Assembly (NCBI RefSeq): GCF_004923205.2
Contig: NZ_SELD02000019.1
Location: forward strand, 1 to 59,872
DNA length: 59,872 nt
Source: Paracoccus aeridis
GTDB taxonomy: Bacteria > Pseudomonadota > Alphaproteobacteria > Rhodobacterales > Rhodobacteraceae
Direction of reading: 5' to 3'
Positions 8,887 to 16,891 of the stretch are shown here, piece after piece; the first letter of the stretch is position 1; each line of letters starts with the position of its first letter. The translations under genes and the position numbers were made by a program. Below the pieces are notes generated by a model. The model did not search any database. It was not told the DNA's origin and worked only from the letters and a program-made list of their open reading frames with translations.

Positions 8887-11175
8887 TCAGATTGACAGAA
8901 CCAGCCGCCCGCGCGCGCGCGAACAGCAGGTGATGATCCGGTCCCCTGCAGCGCGCTCGGCAGCGGTCAGGACACGGTCACGGTGCTCGATCGCGCCAGA
9001 CTGCACGGCAAGCTCGCAACTGCCGCACAGGCCCTCCTCGCAGTCCGAGGGCACGTCCAGCCCGGCCCCGCGCAGCACCTGCAGCAACGTCCGGTCGCCC
9101 GGCACTTCCAGCGTCAGGCCGCTGTCAGTGCAGACGGCGGTGAAGGGCATGCCCTGCCCCAGCGCGCCGGCAGACTCGCCGCCGGTGAAATGCTCGAAGG
9201 CGAGCGTCAGGTCGGGGCGGCCCGCGACAAGCCGGTCGAGTTCGTCCAGCAGCCGCCCCGGCCCGCAGGCCGAGATGCGGGTGCCGGGCACGGCCTGCCC
9301 GACCAGCGCCGGCAGATCGGCGCGTCGGCCGTCGGCGGCGATGTGCAGGTGCAGCGCGTCCCCGTGATCGGTGCGCGCGCGATCCAGGAAGGCCATGTGT
9401 TCGGCAGCCCGCCCGGCATAGTGCAGCTCATAGGGCAGACCCTGCACCTTCAACTGGTCCGCCATCGCCAGGATCGGGGTGATCCCGATGCCCCCGGCGA
9501 TCAGGATATGCGCCGGTGCCGCCTCGTCCAGGCGGAAATGGTTGCGCGGCCCGCGCACGGCCAGCGTCATGCCGGGGCGGGCGTTCTCATGCATCCAGCG
9601 CGAGCCACCACGGCCCGCATCCTCGCGCATGACGGCGATCTGCCAGTCCCCGCCGGGCTGCCCGCACAGGGAATAACGGCGCCCCTCGCCATCCGGCAGC
9701 ACGATTTCCACATGCGCGCCGGCGGTCCAGGCCGGCAGCGGCCGGCCCCGCGGATCGGCAAGCGTGATACCCAGGACGCGCTCGGCCAGCGGGCGGGCGT
9801 CCTTGACCGTGAGCTGCCGCTGGATCGCCTTGCGGTCGGGCGCCCCGACCGGGAAATCGCGCGTCGGGCGAGTGCCCTTGGGGTTCAGCGCCACGTCCCA
9901 GCGGACCCACACCGCCTCCGGCCCACGGAACGATGTGTTCGGCAGGAAGGTGAAGGCCTGATCCTCGAGCTGCAGATGCGGCAGGCGACGAGAGACCTCC
10001 TCCAGCATGATGGCCATTTCCATCCGACCGAGGTTCTTGCCCATGCACTGATGTGCGCCATAGCCGAAGGTCAGGTGGTCGGCTGCGTTGTCGCGCCAGA
10101 TGTCCAGCGCATCGGGGTTGTCGAAATGGCGCGGATCGTGGTTGGCCGAGGCGGTGACCATCAGGATCTTGCCGCCCGCCGGGATGGTCACGCCCGCGAC
10201 CTGCGCGTCGGCGGTGGCCACGCGCCGCCAGGCGACGACGCTGCCCGAATGGCGCAGGCATTCCTCGACTGCCGCAGGGATCAGGCCGGGATCCGCGCAG
10301 ATCGCGTCCCATTGCGCCCGGTCCTCGAGCAGTCGGCAGAACATGTTGGCCGAGGCGAGGGCCGTGGTTTCATGTGCGGCGACGATGATCGCCATCATCA
10401 TCGAATGCAGATAGTTGTCCGTCACGATGTCCGGCATGACGCGGTTCTTCGCGATCATGTCGTACATCCAGCCGTGGGGATGTTCGCCCGCGTCGATGCG
10501 TGCCGCCATGCGGGCCAGCACCTCACCCGAATAGGTCCAGAAGGCGGCCACCCCCTCGGCTACGGCGACCTGCTGTTCGGGCGACGGGCGGCCCCACGTG
10601 TTGACGGTGTGCGCGACCGAAAAGCTGCGCAGGCGGTCCATGTCGTCGGGCGGCACGCCCAGGAACTGCAGCGCAACGGTCAGCGGCACGTCCCACAGCA
10701 AGTCGGCGACCAGATCGGACCGGCCGCGGTCCACGATGGCGTCCAGCTTGGCCCGGACCAGATCGCGCACCATCGGCTGGTGGGCGGCCAGCGCCTCGGG
10801 GGTGAAGGCGTCCAGAAGGACGCGGCGGCGGGCCATGTGGGCCGGCTCGTCCTCGTTCACCAGGGTTCGGTTCATCCCGTAATTGGCGCGGCGCAGTACC
10901 TCGACCGCCTCGGGCGAGGGCGGGGTGATCTTTTCCAGCACGTTCGCGGGGGAGAACAGGATCGGATCGCGGAAGATCGCCTTGATGTCATCGTAGCGGC
11001 TGACGACCCAGTATCCCAGCGGCTCGCTGAAAAAGACCGGCTCGCCCTCGCGCGACCATCGCAGCGCCTCGGCCGGGTCGGCCTGATAGGCCGGGCCAAA
11101 GGGATCAAAGCTGCGCCCGGCCGCGGAGCCGTGAAAGGGACAGCCGGATTGCGCCGAACTCGCCGCGCCGTTCAT
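8887..11175 (-). CDS. Self-sufficient cytochrome P450, CYP116B type (P450-reductase-ferredoxin fusion)
   Basis: A 762-residue single-chain monooxygenase. Residues 1 to about 425 are a P450 domain: I-helix AAHETT, ExxR in EECLR, and the heme-binding loop FGYGAHQCMG with Cys377 as the thiolate ligand. Residues about 440-665 resemble a phthalate-dioxygenase-type reductase (flavin motif RRYSLCG, NAD(P)H site LIAGGIGITPILAM). The C-terminus is a plant-type [2Fe-2S] ferredoxin (CEEGLCGSC and a final Cys). This order defines CYP116B enzymes such as P450RhF, which hydroxylate or dealkylate small, often aromatic, molecules. ATG 11175 starts the native MNGAASSAQSGCPFHG and has a GGGGGTGAT ribosome site; frames further upstream are not protein-like. 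It is the first gene of an operon with a TRAP transporter. Substrate unknown. Confidence 0.93.
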   Translation of the reverse strand: MNGAASSAQSGCPFHGSAAGRSFDPFGPAYQADPAEALRWSREGEPVFFSEPLGYWVVSRYDDIKAIFRDPILFSPANVLEKITPPSPEAVEVLRRANYGMNRTLVNEDEPAHMARRRVLLDAFTPEALAAHQPMVRDLVRAKLDAIVDRGRSDLVADLLWDVPLTVALQFLGVPPDDMDRLRSFSVAHTVNTWGRPSPEQQVAVAEGVAAFWTYSGEVLARMAARIDAGEHPHGWMYDMIAKNRVMPDIVTDNYLHSMMMAIIVAAHETTALASANMFCRLLEDRAQWDAICADPGLIPAAVEECLRHSGSVVAWRRVATADAQVAGVTIPAGGKILMVTASANHDPRHFDNPDALDIWRDNAADHLTFGYGAHQCMGKNLGRMEMAIMLEEVSRRLPHLQLEDQAFTFLPNTSFRGPEAVWVRWDVALNPKGTRPTRDFPVGAPDRKAIQRQLTVKDARPLAERVLGITLADPRGRPLPAWTAGAHVEIVLPDGEGRRYSLCGQPGGDWQIAVMREDAGRGGSRWMHENARPGMTLAVRGPRNHFRLDEAAPAHILIAGGIGITPILAMADQLKVQGLPYELHYAGRAAEHMAFLDRARTDHGDALHLHIAADGRRADLPALVGQAVPGTRISACGPGRLLDELDRLVAGRPDLTLAFEHFTGGESAGALGQGMPFTAVCTDSGLTLEVPGDRTLLQVLRGAGLDVPSDCEEGLCGSCELAVQSGAIEHRDRVLTAAERAAGDRIITCCSRARGRLVLSI

Positions 11176-11789
11176 CACTCGATCACCCCCAACAGCTCCA
11201 CCAGCCGACTGTGCCCATTTTCGTTTCGTTTGCAACAAAATTCTTGACGGCCCCCGCCTGTGCCGCTGGCACCCCGATCTCGGGCGCGAAGCGATCCGGG
11301 TGCCGGGCGTCGTGGACATCGCTGCCAACCCGGATGATTCCGCGGTTAGGCGGCCGGCGCCACAACTGCTTCGGGACAGGTCGCGCGCGTTGGCCCTCGA
11401 GCGGGTAGTCGAGGCGCGAGCCCGGATTGCGCGAGAAGCCGAGCCTAACAGCCGTGCTGTAGGCCGGCAGGTCGAAGCGCATCAGGTACGGGTCGTGCTG
11501 CTGTCGCTGACCTTCCGACTACGGTAAGGGCTGCTGAAGGGCCCAGCCCGGCTATATCCATCGATACGCCGTCTAGCCGCCATGTCGCTGATAGCGGGCG
11601 CGTTTTCCACTCAGGACGCCGGCTATGCCGCCTTCACCCGCACCGCCGACGCTGGCGGGCGCCTCTGCCGCGGCGGGCGCGGCGGCGCTGCTGGACGCCT
11701 TGACAGGATGGCAGGACCAGTCCGCCGCTCCGGCGCGACGGGAGGCCGGCTGAGGCCTGCAGGCGAAGCCCGGCAAGCGCCCGTGCCGC
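11176..11789. other. Gene-free upstream region of the P450-TRAP operon
   Basis: About 610 bases with no gene I can support. Near the P450 start, 11224-11240 contains TTTCGTTTGCAACAAAA, an AT-rich island with a TTGCAA core and TTT/AAA flanks that could be an operator; this is a weak guess. An open frame on the minus strand at 11183-11482 resembles nothing I recognise and lacks a ribosome site, so it is not called. The remainder toward 11789 is GC-rich and featureless to me. Confidence 0.4.
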
Positions 11790-12281
11790 TCAGCGCTCGG
11801 ACGAGAAATGCTGCTTGAGGTAGGCCAGGATCACGCGCTTGGTCTCCTCGTCCGGCTCGACCATGCCTTGGGCCTCCACCATCCATTGCCAAAGGTAATC
11901 CCAGCGGGCGTCGGTCACGCGCTGCTGGCGGATGATCGCGGTCGAATGGCAGGCGACACACTGGTAGTAGGTTTCCTCGGCGCCGGGACCATCGGGCAGG
12001 TCGCCAAATTCGGGATTGGGCGCGGCCTGGGCCAGGTCGTCTCGGGCCGCCGCGCCGTCCTGCGGTTGGACGGCGGCGGCCATGGGATCCGCCACCGTGC
12101 CCGGCTGCGCCGCCACGGCATGGTCGTCCGTCCTGGGCGTGCCCGCTGGATGCAGCGCGTCATAGGGCGGGTGCTCGAGTAGGGCGGTCATCGGGTCAGG
12201 GACGGCTTGGGCGCGCGCCGGTCCGGCCGTCAGCAGGGCGGCCGCGGTCAGGCCGGCGGCAATCGTCTTGAACTGTCGCAT
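11790..12281 (-). CDS. Sulfite dehydrogenase cytochrome c subunit, SorB-like
   Basis: A 163-residue exported monoheme cytochrome c. It has a signal peptide (MRQFKTIAAG to about residue 24, ending PARA), an unusual Ala/Pro/Asp-rich linker of roughly 75 residues, then the heme motif YYQCVACHS (Cys108, Cys111, His112) and a C-terminal helix rich in aromatic residues. It follows the SorA-like molybdoenzyme gene by 62 bases on the same strand. SorB-type subunits take electrons from the molybdenum cofactor during sulfite oxidation and pass them to the respiratory chain. ATG 12281 was chosen because a clean signal peptide begins there. Assignment depends on context and the heme motif. Confidence 0.8.
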   Translation of the reverse strand: MRQFKTIAAGLTAAALLTAGPARAQAVPDPMTALLEHPPYDALHPAGTPRTDDHAVAAQPGTVADPMAAAVQPQDGAAARDDLAQAAPNPEFGDLPDGPGAEETYYQCVACHSTAIIRQQRVTDARWDYLWQWMVEAQGMVEPDEETKRVILAYLKQHFSSER

Positions 12282-12343
12282 GGGAAATCTCGCTGGGAAA
12301 GGAAGGCGGACGCCGCGGCGCCAGCCGCCGCGTCCGGGATCGG

Positions 12344-13651
12344 TCAACCCGCGATCAGGGCGATGCGATGCTGGATGTTGTTGGCATAGCCGCGCGGGTT
12401 CCAGCCCGGGGATACCGGCGGCTGGCTGACGCCGTTCATGTCGGTCGCCCGTGCCCAAACCTCGTAGTAGCCCTTTTCCGGCAGGGTGAGGTCCGCCCGC
12501 CAGCGCTGCCAGGCGAAGCGGTTCGGGGCCGGGTCCAGCCGGGCCTCGGTCCAGGTCTGGCCGAAGTCGGTCGAGACATGGACCGCCTTGACGTCGCCAT
12601 CGCCTGCCCAGGCATGGCCGCGCACCTCGGTGGCCTGGCCCACGGGCGCTGCGGCCCCGGTCTGCGGGAAGGTGATGACGGACTTCACCGGCATCACGGT
12701 CAGGATCTCCATGTCCTCGGCGGGCACCTCGGTCCCCGGCGCGACCGGATACGCGGGCATCCGGTAGGAATCCCCGCCCATCTTCTCGCCGTCATGCACC
12801 TGGTCGCGCACCCAGATCCGGGTCAGGTATTTCTGCGACACGGACCCCGGATAGCCCGGGATCACCAGCCGCAGCGGAAAGCCGTGCAGTGCCGGGATCG
12901 GCTGGCCGTTCATGGCCCAGGCGATCAGGCCGTCCTCCTCCAGCGCCTTCGCGATCGGGACACCGCGCGAGATCGACTGCTTCTCGTCGTCGCCCGACAG
13001 GTGCACGTCGTTGCCGTAATGGCCGGTGTAGACCGCGCTCGGCTTGACCCCGGCCGCTTCCAGCACGTCCTTCAGGCGCACGCCGGTCCATTCGGAACAG
13101 GCGACCGCGCCCATGGTCCACTGGTTGCCCGAGGTGCCAGGGTAGAAGTAGGCGCGCCCGTTGCCGCCGCATTCGATCACCAGCCGCCGGGTGACGGTCT
13201 CGAAGCGCGACTTGAGATCGTCGATCGTCAGTTCAAGCGGTGTCTCGACCTCGCCGTCCACGGCCAGCGTCCAGCCCTCGGCGTTCATGTCGAGCGCTGT
13301 CTGCGGCGCCAGCCCGTTCATGCGCACGAACATCCGCTCATAGGGCGTGACGTCGTCGTCCAGCAGATGCGCGGGCGTCTCGGCGTTCAGGGGCTTGTCG
13401 CTCAGCAGCGTGAGGCCGGACTTGCCTCCCATCAGTTCCTCTCCCGAATCCTGGGCGAGCGCCACCGGGACGATCCCGGCAGGAAGATTGCGCTCGAACG
13501 GGATTGCCATGCCGATCATCGCGCCCAGGGCGGAAAGCCCGGTGGTCTTCAGCAATCCTCGGCGCGCCGGCGATGCGGGATGCTCAAGCGCCGCGGCACT
13601 CTCGGCTGCGGCGTTCCCTTTCCGGTCTGCAGAATCAGTAACTTCGGACAT
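12344..13651 (-). CDS. Sulfite dehydrogenase molybdenum subunit, SorA/sulfite oxidase family
   Basis: A 435-residue periplasmic molybdoenzyme. A twin-arginine signal (ARRGLLKTTG, residues about 30-40) shows export in folded form with cofactor. The sulfite-oxidase Mo-pterin domain follows, with the cofactor-ligating cysteine in IECGGNGR (Cys161), HGFPLRLVIPGYPGSVSQKY and GVRLKDVL. The C-terminal immunoglobulin-like dimerisation domain contains RGHAWAGDGDVKAVHVSTD. The reaction expected is sulfite to sulfate with electrons to the neighbouring cytochrome c. ATG 13651 has a GGGGAGGAT ribosome site 6 bases away and is preferred over an upstream TTG. A SoxC-like protein is the main alternative, but no sox genes are adjacent. 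Confidence 0.87.
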   Translation of the reverse strand: MSEVTDSADRKGNAAAESAAALEHPASPARRGLLKTTGLSALGAMIGMAIPFERNLPAGIVPVALAQDSGEELMGGKSGLTLLSDKPLNAETPAHLLDDDVTPYERMFVRMNGLAPQTALDMNAEGWTLAVDGEVETPLELTIDDLKSRFETVTRRLVIECGGNGRAYFYPGTSGNQWTMGAVACSEWTGVRLKDVLEAAGVKPSAVYTGHYGNDVHLSGDDEKQSISRGVPIAKALEEDGLIAWAMNGQPIPALHGFPLRLVIPGYPGSVSQKYLTRIWVRDQVHDGEKMGGDSYRMPAYPVAPGTEVPAEDMEILTVMPVKSVITFPQTGAAAPVGQATEVRGHAWAGDGDVKAVHVSTDFGQTWTEARLDPAPNRFAWQRWRADLTLPEKGYYEVWARATDMNGVSQPPVSPGWNPRGYANNIQHRIALIAG

Positions 13652-13908
13652 AGCGGCATCCTCCCCTGTCAAGCACGCAAGTCCGGGATACGAAGGACGA
13701 CGTCGCCAAAGCTGTCAATGACGTGGCGTCGCTTTCCGGTGGAAACATGGTCTCGGCGCGCTGCTGGTCATCGGAACCCTGTTCATTGGGGCCTGGAACC
13801 TCGCGGGCCTGCATCTGCCGGGGTGAGACATGAAACCGCTATCCCGTGATGCGCGCCTGGATGCCCATGCCGCGCCATTGCTTCCATCAGTCGGAGAGGG
13901 GGGCGTAG

Positions 13909-13935
13909 CCGGCCGCCCCGTGCGGGGGCGGCCGG
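13909..13935 (-). terminator. Strong hairpin downstream of the NCS1 permease gene
   Basis: A perfect 11-bp stem (CCGGCCGCCCC at 13909-13919 with GGGGCGGCCGG at 13925-13935) around a 5-base loop, 7 bases beyond the permease stop codon. No T-tract follows on the minus strand, so it may act as an RNA-stabilising hairpin or weak terminator. The rest of the 290-base gap up to the sorA start holds no gene. Confidence 0.5.
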
Positions 13936-13942
13936 ATCGATG

Positions 13943-15301
13943 TCAGTTCGCCAGGAACCGGCGCGCCGAGGGCATCGACTTCATCAGGATGTAGTAGGCC
14001 AGCCCGGCCGGGATCAGGCTGGCATACCACGAGATCCTGTTGAAGATCAGCGCCACCACGACCCCGAGCGCCGTCGCGATGATGGCCGCCCAGTTCACGC
14101 CCCGGTAGGGGCCGTTCTCGTCATAGAGCAGGTCAAGGTTCAGCTGGCGCTTGCGCAAAAGATAGTAATCCACCACCAGCACCGCGAAGATCGGGCCCAG
14201 GAAGGCCGAATAGGTCTGGATGAACAGGTTCAGCCCGGCCGCGGATTCGTCCTTGACCAGTTCCCAGGGGAAGGTCGCGAAGGCCAGCAACCCGACCAGA
14301 ACCGCCGAGGTCTTGAAGTTCAGCTTGAAGACATCCATCAGCGCATAGGCCGGCGGGATGACGTTGTTCAGGACGTTCGTCGTCACCTGCGCGAAGACGA
14401 TGAAGAGCAGCGTGATGATCAGCAGGACCTTGTTGTCCACCGCGCTGGAGAAGACCTTGATCGGGTCGACCTCTCCGGTCGCGCTCGACACCATCAGCCC
14501 GATCAGCCCCATGAACAGCGTCGCGGGCAGGATCGAGTTCGCGTAGATCACCACCTGCCGCAGCGGCGAGACGGTTTCCTTGAGTTCCCGCGAATAGTCC
14601 GAGACGTTCAGCATCATCGTGCTGTAGACGCCCAGGAACAGCATGGTGGCCCCCCAGAACGGCGCGCCCCAGCTTCCCTCGGCCTGCAGGAGATTGGTCG
14701 AGATTTCGTTGCCGTATTTGTTGATGACGCTGAAGAACATGTAGATCAGCGCGCCGATGATGAAGACCGAGCCGATGTTCTCCAGCCACTTGATCCCGCT
14801 GAAGCCCAGCACCGACAGGCCGATCTGCAGGAACTGGAAGGCGATGAACCAGAACACGATGCTGTCGAATCCGAACAGCGTCACCGACACCAGGTTCAGC
14901 GCGCCCGCGCCGATCCAGCTTTGGAAGCCGAACCAGACGATGGCCGGCACCGACCGGACCAGCGCAGGCAGGCGCGTCCCGGCAAATCCGAAGGACGAAC
15001 GGGCCTGAACCATGAATAGAATGCCGTACTTGTGTCCGGCGGCCCCGTTTATGGCCAGCGCGAGGCCGATGACGGTGCATCCGATCGCGATCGCCAGGAA
15101 CACCTGCAGCAGGTTCAGCGTCCCCACCAGCCCAGACCCCACGGTGAAGGTCCCGATCGACACGCAACCCCCCAGCCAGGCGAACAGATAGGACCACGGG
15201 TCCATGATCCGCTCGCGTTGCGGGGCAAGCGTTTCCTCGCCCACCTTCTTCTGCCCGGCTTCCAGTGCTCCCACACCGGGCACGCCTTCAACTGACGACA
15301 T
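13943..15301 (-). CDS. NCS1-family permease (purine/cytosine/hydantoin/allantoin type)
   Basis: A 452-residue inner-membrane symporter with about twelve hydrophobic helices. NCS1 features include an N-terminal PQRERIMDPWSYLFAWLGGC segment, NGAAGHKYGILFMVQARSSF, VWFGFQSWIGAGAL and the helix containing YSTMMLNVSDYSR. ATG 15301 is supported by GGGAGGTGGAA immediately upstream; the open frame extends further but the extension is not protein-like. It is co-directional with the hydantoin-racemase-type gene 35 bases upstream, which favours a 5-substituted hydantoin, allantoin or related cyclic ureide as substrate. Substrate choice is inference. Confidence 0.88.
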   Translation of the reverse strand: MSSVEGVPGVGALEAGQKKVGEETLAPQRERIMDPWSYLFAWLGGCVSIGTFTVGSGLVGTLNLLQVFLAIAIGCTVIGLALAINGAAGHKYGILFMVQARSSFGFAGTRLPALVRSVPAIVWFGFQSWIGAGALNLVSVTLFGFDSIVFWFIAFQFLQIGLSVLGFSGIKWLENIGSVFIIGALIYMFFSVINKYGNEISTNLLQAEGSWGAPFWGATMLFLGVYSTMMLNVSDYSRELKETVSPLRQVVIYANSILPATLFMGLIGLMVSSATGEVDPIKVFSSAVDNKVLLIITLLFIVFAQVTTNVLNNVIPPAYALMDVFKLNFKTSAVLVGLLAFATFPWELVKDESAAGLNLFIQTYSAFLGPIFAVLVVDYYLLRKRQLNLDLLYDENGPYRGVNWAAIIATALGVVVALIFNRISWYASLIPAGLAYYILMKSMPSARRFLAN

Positions 15302-15336
15302 TTCCACCTCCCGTTTTCGGATGTCGCGCGTTTGCG

Positions 15337-16035
15337 TCACTTCTCGTTCGGCTGCGCATAGGCGCAGAACTTGCTGGTCCCCAGGCCGACCGCGGCCAGC
15401 CCCTCGACGAACTTGACCGCCACGGTAACCCCGTCGATCACCGGCACGCCGGTTTCGCGGCTGAGCCAGTCGGTCAGGTCGGCCATTCCGGCGCAGCCCA
15501 GCACGATGGCCTCGCAATTGTCCTCGCGGATGGCGCGCAGGATCTCGTCGCGGACCTTTTCCTTCGCGCCCGATCCCTCCTCCTCGAGCGCAAGCACCGG
15601 GATGCTGGCCGAGCGGACCTTGCGGCACTGGTGGTCCACGCCATAGCGGCGGGCCAGTTCCTCGATCACCGGGACCGAGCGCGGCAGCGTGGTCACCACC
15701 GAAAAGCTGGTCGCCAGCATGGTCGCCGCCTTCATCGCCGCTTCGGCGATGCCGATCACCGGACCGCTGGCCAGTTCGCGGCAGGCCCCGATGCCGGGAT
15801 CGTCGAAGCAGGCGACGACCACCCCGGCCACGCCCTCGCGCTCGCCCTCGCGCACGTGGCGCAGGAGCGCAGGCACAGACATCGCCTCGTCATGGTGGCC
15901 CTCGATGCTGGCGGGCGATCCCTCGCCGGTCCGCGCGACGATCTCGACGTCCGGCCCGGCGACCCGGCGCGCGCTGGCCGCGATCTTGTCGGTCATCGAG
16001 GCAGTCGCGTTGGGGTTGACGAGCAGGATCTTCAT
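15337..16035 (-). CDS. Asp/Glu/hydantoin racemase family protein
   Basis: A 232-residue cytosolic enzyme of the aspartate/glutamate/hydantoin racemase superfamily. It starts MKILLVNPNA, and the pair of catalytic cysteines sits in VACFDDPG (Cys76) and LGCAGM (Cys181). In hydantoin or allantoin racemases these two cysteines interconvert the enantiomers of the cyclic ureide before hydrolysis. It is the first gene of a two-gene unit with the NCS1 permease. No hydantoinase or carbamoylase is visible in the window, so the rest of the pathway must lie elsewhere. ATG 16035 gives the family-typical N-terminus. Confidence 0.87.
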   Translation of the reverse strand: MKILLVNPNATASMTDKIAASARRVAGPDVEIVARTGEGSPASIEGHHDEAMSVPALLRHVREGEREGVAGVVVACFDDPGIGACRELASGPVIGIAEAAMKAATMLATSFSVVTTLPRSVPVIEELARRYGVDHQCRKVRSASIPVLALEEEGSGAKEKVRDEILRAIREDNCEAIVLGCAGMADLTDWLSRETGVPVIDGVTVAVKFVEGLAAVGLGTSKFCAYAQPNEK

Positions 16036-16178
16036 GGCGGTCTCCGATCTGGTTCGTCGCGGATCGTCGCTAGTTCGGGCCCGGAATGTCAACGATTCAT
16101 TGAAGGACCGTCACGATCTTCGTTCTTGTGCCCCGCCACGGCCCGGCATAGGTTCGCGCGCCCCCCTTGTCGGTGGCC

Positions 16179-16874
16179 ATGCAGGACAGACTGTCGATCG
16201 CTCCCATGACGGATTGTGCGGAAAACCGGATCGTGGATGGCGTGACCAGCGCGATCCTCGAACAGCGGCTCAGGGCCGGGACCAAGCTGAGCGAGCCCGA
16301 GCTTTGCGATATCTACGGTTGCAGCCGGTCCGATGTTCGCCGCGCTCTGGTGGTCCTGGCCGCGCGCAAGACGGTCGAGCTGAAGCGCAACCGTGGCGCC
16401 TTCGTGCGCGTGCCCGCCGAGCAGGAGGCGCGCAACGTGTTCCAGGCGCGCCGGGCGATCGAGAAGACGCTGGCCCGCAATGCCGCGCTTCACGCCACCG
16501 ATCACGACATCGCCGAACTGGAGGAGGCGGTCGGGGCGGAAGCCGCGGCCCGCACCAGCGGGGATCGGGCGCGGGCGATCGGCCTGTCGGGCGAGTTCCA
16601 CATGGTGGTCGCGCGGATCAGCGGCAACGACGTCCTGTCCGACTTCCTGCGCGAACTCATCATGCGCAGCTCTCTCATCATCGGGTTCTTCGCAGGTTCG
16701 AACCACATCCTGTGCGAGGACGACGAGCACGCCGCCATCGCCACGGCGATCAGGAAGCGCGACGGGACGATGGCGCGTGAACTGATCGAGCGGCATCTGC
16801 GGCACATCGAAAGCCAGCTGGTCTTCGGGGAACAGCCCGGGGCATCCGACCTGCGCCGCATCCTGGGGCGCTGA
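16179..16874 (+). CDS. GntR-family transcriptional regulator with FCD domain
   Basis: A 231-residue DNA-binding regulator. The N-terminal winged helix-turn-helix (about residues 15-75) contains GTKLSEPELCDIYGCSRSDV and RNRGAFVRVP. The C-terminal helical FCD ligand domain (about 85-215) has the usual metal/ligand-binding histidines, for example FHMVVARISGN and ERHLRHIES. It is transcribed divergently from the racemase-permease pair, so regulation of that unit is the simplest inference. In-frame TTG 16167 and GTG 16173 lie just upstream of ATG 16179, and ATG 16206 is also possible. Confidence 0.86.
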   Translation: MQDRLSIAPMTDCAENRIVDGVTSAILEQRLRAGTKLSEPELCDIYGCSRSDVRRALVVLAARKTVELKRNRGAFVRVPAEQEARNVFQARRAIEKTLARNAALHATDHDIAELEEAVGAEAAARTSGDRARAIGLSGEFHMVVARISGNDVLSDFLRELIMRSSLIIGFFAGSNHILCEDDEHAAIATAIRKRDGTMARELIERHLRHIESQLVFGEQPGASDLRRILGR

Positions 16875-16891
16875 CGCGCCGGCTGCGCCGG

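Noticed and set aside
11183..11482. A 99-codon minus-strand frame just upstream of the P450 gene (start MRFDLPAYST)
   Set aside because: No family recognised, no ribosome site, and it would lie in the probable promoter region; left uncalled.
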